This document shows positions 4,972 to 7,683 of a stretch of DNA of 7,683 nucleotides, piece by piece. Under the pieces are notes generated by a model that saw only the letters and a list, made by a program, of their open reading frames with translations, had not been told where the DNA came from and made no database searches. Source of the DNA: Chloroflexota bacterium (GTDB lineage: Bacteria > Chloroflexota > Dehalococcoidia > Lucifugimonadales > Lucifugimonadaceae); the NCBI GenBank assembly GCA_002708145.1, contig PAOV01000010.1, forward strand, positions 11,788-19,470, given 5' to 3'. Numbering within the stretch: the first letter of the stretch is position 1; each line of letters opens with the position of its first letter. A program made the translations under genes and the position numbers.

Positions 4972-6900
4972 CTATCGAGCAAGTTCAATTGACTCAAACT
5001 CGTTCATTGTTGCGAACATTGAAGGTGTTCCTAACCAACCTGAGATTGAATTAGGGTTATAAACCACCAATGTTGGAACTTGTACAGTACCAGCAAATAT
5101 CATCTGGTCATACAAGTAATCAACCATTTCTTCATTGTATTCGAATCGTTTTGCGGAATCAGATTCTGCTGATACTTTATCAAAAGTTTCAGCTATCTTA
5201 GGAATCTCAATACCACAACCGAATCCACCACGAGTAATACTGGTCTCAGTAGAACCATGTGGCCAATCAAATGGAATAGTTGTTGATCCCTCATCACAGT
5301 CACCTGCGTAAGGAATGGTGTTTGTTCGACCAACAAGACCTGGTCGAATAACAGAGTAAGCAGACTTCATAACCTGAAGATCCATGTCAGGCCATATAGA
5401 CAACCACATACCTGCAACAGCATCGTTGATTTCAGCGTTTGTTCCGCCAGAACCACCAAGCTCTCCACCAGTCCAAATGTTCATAACAAACTTACCTTCT
5501 GGCCAAGCTGTTTTTGCCATTTGTTCTGCGGCAGCAGCTGGGTCATATGGGATTAACCATTTATCTTTGAACCATTCAGCTGTAGTGTCAACATACTCTA
5601 ATGAAGCAACGTTACCAAAACCGTCTAATACAGTATCGATTATAAGTTCTCTGTCAATAGCTTTTGCTAGAGCCCATCGAACATCTCTTGCTTCTTCCAT
5701 ATCTCCTGGTTGTTTACCTTCAATATTACAACCAACCCAAGGTAGATCATGGATACAGTAACCTGATCCAGTTCTCTTTAGGTCTTCACCTGTTCGGTGA
5801 TGGTTTGCTTCCCAGTAGTTACCAGAGAATATGATTTGGTGAACTCGACCTGCCCTTGTAATTGATTCGGCTTTGAAACCACTCTCAGCTAAAGGCTTAA
5901 TGTCTTTTAGAGGGATTGAATCAGCGATATCAACTTCTCCTGTCCTTAGCATTGCAACACGTGTCGCAGGCTCAGGAACTTCAAGGAAAGTAATAGTATC
6001 AGCGTTACCAACTTTTCTCCAATGTTCACTTTGCTTTGTAAGTATAGCTTTATCATCCTGTTTCCATTCACTAACAGTGTATGGTCCTGTAGAAACTATA
6101 TTTTCTTGAAGGTAAGGACAACTTAGACTAGCTATAGTTGCATCTCCATCACAAGCAGCTTTAGGAACAAAAGCTGTTCCTTGAGCTTGTTCATTTAAGA
6201 AGTGACCATTCCATCTTGGATCGAATGCACTAAATGTTAAACGAACTGTGTCAGAATCTATGACTTCGTGCTTTGAGAATAAAGCAGCGTAGTCACCAGC
6301 CTGACCATGAATACTTGTTGGATTTGTTGTTGCGTTAGATTGGTCAAGGGTCCAAACGATATCTTCAGCAGTTAATTCGCCAAAATCACCATGGAACTTA
6401 ACTCCAGACCTAATATCTATATCAACATAAGCTTGGTCTTCAGCAATGGTATAACCGCTTGCCAATCGGTTTACGATTGTTCCTCCGGCATCCATAGCAA
6501 ATAGACCTTCACCTACACCCCAATACTGCATTGCTTCAACTGGTGCTTGGTTAGCAGGTAAACCTACTCCCGGAGCAACATCGAATACTGCTGCAGTTAG
6601 TGTGCCGGCGGCATTTTTAGGTTGAGGTGCTGGCTCAAGTGGTGCTATAGGTATAGGAGTAGCAGTTGGGATAGGAGTTGCTGTTACAACAACTTCAACT
6701 TTTTTCTCAACTGTTTTTTCTACTTCTTTTTCAACAACCTTAGTTACTTCTACTTGAACTTCTTTTTCAACTTCAACAACCTTTTCAACTTCTACGATTT
6801 TCTCAACAATTTCTGGGTCGCTACTACATGCAGCAATTGCTACAGGAAGAGCTACCAATAAGGAAACTGCTAAGAATAACCGATTCTTAAGAAATCTCAT
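4972..6900 (-). CDS. ABC transporter substrate-binding lipoprotein, SBP_bac_5 (peptide/nickel) family
   Basis: A 642-residue exported lipoprotein. The N-terminus is MRFLKNR, a hydrophobic core, then lipobox AIAAC with Cys25 as the lipidated residue. Residues 31-72 are a V/E/K-rich stalk, 73-93 a TATPIPTATPIP-type proline/threonine linker, and about 98-642 the SBP_bac_5 fold. Family marks are IRSGVKFHG...LTAEDIVWTL (163-185), STGPYTVSEWK (270-280), MLRTGEVDIAD (317-327), EARDVRWALAKAIDRELIID (403-422) and YDPAAAAEQMAK (452-463). It would capture peptides or other solutes outside the cytoplasmic membrane and hand them to the two downstream permeases. Besides Cys25 there are exactly six cysteines (250, 261, 382, 391, 535, 562), suggesting three disulfides. 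GAGGAG at 6906-6911 with a 5-nt spacer is a strong ribosome binding site and supports the ATG at 6900. The ligand cannot be predicted. Confidence 0.95.
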   Translation of the reverse strand: MRFLKNRLFLAVSLLVALPVAIAACSSDPEIVEKIVEVEKVVEVEKEVQVEVTKVVEKEVEKTVEKKVEVVVTATPIPTATPIPIAPLEPAPQPKNAAGTLTAAVFDVAPGVGLPANQAPVEAMQYWGVGEGLFAMDAGGTIVNRLASGYTIAEDQAYVDIDIRSGVKFHGDFGELTAEDIVWTLDQSNATTNPTSIHGQAGDYAALFSKHEVIDSDTVRLTFSAFDPRWNGHFLNEQAQGTAFVPKAACDGDATIASLSCPYLQENIVSTGPYTVSEWKQDDKAILTKQSEHWRKVGNADTITFLEVPEPATRVAMLRTGEVDIADSIPLKDIKPLAESGFKAESITRAGRVHQIIFSGNYWEANHHRTGEDLKRTGSGYCIHDLPWVGCNIEGKQPGDMEEARDVRWALAKAIDRELIIDTVLDGFGNVASLEYVDTTAEWFKDKWLIPYDPAAAAEQMAKTAWPEGKFVMNIWTGGELGGSGGTNAEINDAVAGMWLSIWPDMDLQVMKSAYSVIRPGLVGRTNTIPYAGDCDEGSTTIPFDWPHGSTETSITRGGFGCGIEIPKIAETFDKVSAESDSAKRFEYNEEMVDYLYDQMIFAGTVQVPTLVVYNPNSISGWLGTPSMFATMNEFESIELAR

Positions 6901-7114
6901 ATTTTCTCCTCGTTAATGATCGGGTACGTAAAAGAAAAAAACTTTAACGATTACTTCCAATCCTAATTTGATTGTAGAAGTGTAATAGATAAAAAAGAAT
7001 TAATCCATAGGCATTTGTAAAAAAATATAATATTTTTTATCTTTGTTAGTAATATTTTGTGAAATAAATTTTTATAAATTTTAATACACAAAATAATTCA
7101 CTAGATAAAAAAAA
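6901..7114. other. 214-nt AT-rich spacer upstream of the importer operon
   Basis: No gene is seen here. On the minus strand it must carry the importer promoter, and it also receives the 3' end of the DNA methyltransferase gene. The strongest element is the Shine-Dalgarno GAGGAG at 6906-6911. A TACAAT box (6971-6976, minus strand) could be a -10 element, but no good -35 lies upstream of it. CGTTAA (6911-6916) and TTAACG (6944-6949) form a 6-bp inverted repeat abutting the Shine-Dalgarno, weak as a control hairpin. Two AT-only inverted repeats lie at 7020-7038 and 7054-7094. Confidence 0.5.
7054..7094. repeat. inverted repeat downstream of the DNA methyltransferase gene
   Basis: ATTTTGTG (7054-7061) and CACAAAAT (7087-7094) are perfect 8-bp inverted arms. 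The 25-nt interior can partly pair through its TAAATTT-like segments. It begins 20 nt past the stop of the DNA methyltransferase gene on the minus strand. It could be that gene's transcript end or an operator for the importer, but no U-tract follows directly and the AT content makes both uses uncertain. Confidence 0.3.
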
Positions 7115-7683
7115 TTAAACTAAAGTGAAATCATAATTTTTAAATCGTTTTTTCATAACATTTATTGATTCTGGATTATTGTCAATTAATACAACATTTC
7201 TATCATTCTTAATTGCTGACATACCAGTTGTTCCACTTCCAGCAAAAAAATCTAATACTAATTCTCCAGGATTCGAATGCACCTTTATAATTCTATCTAT
7301 TATTCCTAGTGGCTTTTGTGTAGGATAACCTGTTTTTTCTTTTCCATTTGTACTAACAATTGTATGCCACCATGAATCAGTAGGTGTTTTTCCCTTCTTA
7401 GCCTTTTCTTCTCCAACTAAATTTGGAGCCATATATGGAATCCTATCTATATCATCGTATCTAAATGTGTAATTAGATGGGTCAATAGCATACCATAAGA
7501 TATTTTCATGTTTTGCTGACCATTTTTTTCTACTTCTAGCTCCATAGTCATAAGACCAGATTATCTCATTGATAAATGAATCTCTACCAAAAATTTCATC
7601 ACATAAAACTTTAGCATAATGAATTTCTCTATAATCTAGATGTAAAAAGAAACTCCCATTTTTTTTAAGGACTCTTTTGGATT
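7115..7683 (-). CDS. site-specific DNA methyltransferase (N6-adenine/N4-cytosine, beta class), N-terminus outside window
   Basis: The last 188 residues of a DNA methyltransferase of the N6_N4_Mtase family; the frame runs to the window edge, so the ATG at 7432 is internal. Seen in order: LHLDYREIHYAKVLCDEIFG (fragment residues 14-33), DSFINEIIWSYDYGARSRKK (35-54), WSAKHENILWY, YPTQKPLGIIDRIIKVHSNP as the motif X region, VLDFFAGSGTTG as SAM motif I (142-153), and VVLIDNNPESI as motif II. SAM motif I near the C-terminus, downstream of the target-recognition part, is the beta-class order, so the catalytic DPPY/NPPY motif should lie just beyond the edge. The enzyme methylates adenine or cytosine in a specific DNA site. 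Whether it belongs to a restriction system or is an orphan cannot be decided, since no endonuclease gene is in view. Confidence 0.92.
   Translation of the reverse strand, partial: SKRVLKKNGSFFLHLDYREIHYAKVLCDEIFGRDSFINEIIWSYDYGARSRKKWSAKHENILWYAIDPSNYTFRYDDIDRIPYMAPNLVGEEKAKKGKTPTDSWWHTIVSTNGKEKTGYPTQKPLGIIDRIIKVHSNPGELVLDFFAGSGTTGMSAIKNDRNVVLIDNNPESINVMKKRFKNYDFTLV

Noticed and set aside
5384..5761. A 125-codon + strand open frame
   Set aside because: It lies fully inside the well-supported binding-protein gene on the other strand and resembles no family.
6622..6861. An open + strand frame rich in Asn/Phe/Tyr
   Set aside because: It is the antisense of the V/E/K stalk codons; its composition is a mirror of that repeat, with no ribosome site or known motif.
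7020..7038. AT-only palindrome AAAAAATAT-A-ATATTTTTT
   Set aside because: Perfect 9-bp arms, but with no G or C and a 1-nt centre it is expected by chance in this spacer and would make a very weak RNA hairpin.

Overview
The window most likely comes from a low-GC member of the Chloroflexota, perhaps a marine SAR202/Dehalococcoidia-type genome. The main clue is the peptide-binding lipoprotein at 4972-6900. Behind its lipidated cysteine it has a long V/E/K-rich stalk ending in a TATPIPTATPIP linker, a style very common in Chloroflexota extracellular binding proteins. The phylum call is an inference from that signature plus base composition; no 16S or other marker gene is present.

Layout, left to right. 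(1) 1-2537 is a very AT-rich glycan-type block. It holds the C-terminal two thirds of a DegT/DnrJ/EryC1/StrS sugar aminotransferase (+ strand) and, converging on it with an 18-bp overlap, a two-gene methyltransferase operon (- strand). The first of those genes carries a CxxC...CxxC zinc-type N-terminus; the second starts in a 4-nt ATGA overlap. (2) 2552-2638 is a complete tRNA-Leu(CAA) on the - strand with an encoded CCA, only 14 nt upstream of the methyltransferase operon and in the same direction. (3) 2706-2999 is a pterin-4a-carbinolamine dehydratase (+ strand). (4) 2996-6900 is an oligopeptide/dipeptide-type ABC importer operon (- strand): binding lipoprotein, DppB-type permease, DppC-type permease, with no ATPase genes. 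A 16-bp-stem hairpin follows the binding-protein gene. (5) 6901-7114 is a 214-nt AT-rich spacer. (6) 7115-7683 is the C-terminal part of a beta-class DNA N6-adenine/N4-cytosine methyltransferase (- strand).

The aminotransferase and the two methyltransferases plausibly modify nucleotide sugars or a surface glycan. The importer block is much richer in G+C (sample lines about 32-45%) than the glycan block (one sample line 18%), so the left block may be a variable or transferred segment on the 3' side of the tRNA gene.

No wholly new system is evident. The observations most worth checking are: the tRNA-methyltransferase co-transcript with a 14-nt leader; two back-to-back slippery heptamers at the junction of the methyltransferase genes, from which a -1 slip would fuse the two proteins in frame; and the intercistronic hairpin, which pairs fully only in the RNA of the importer operon.
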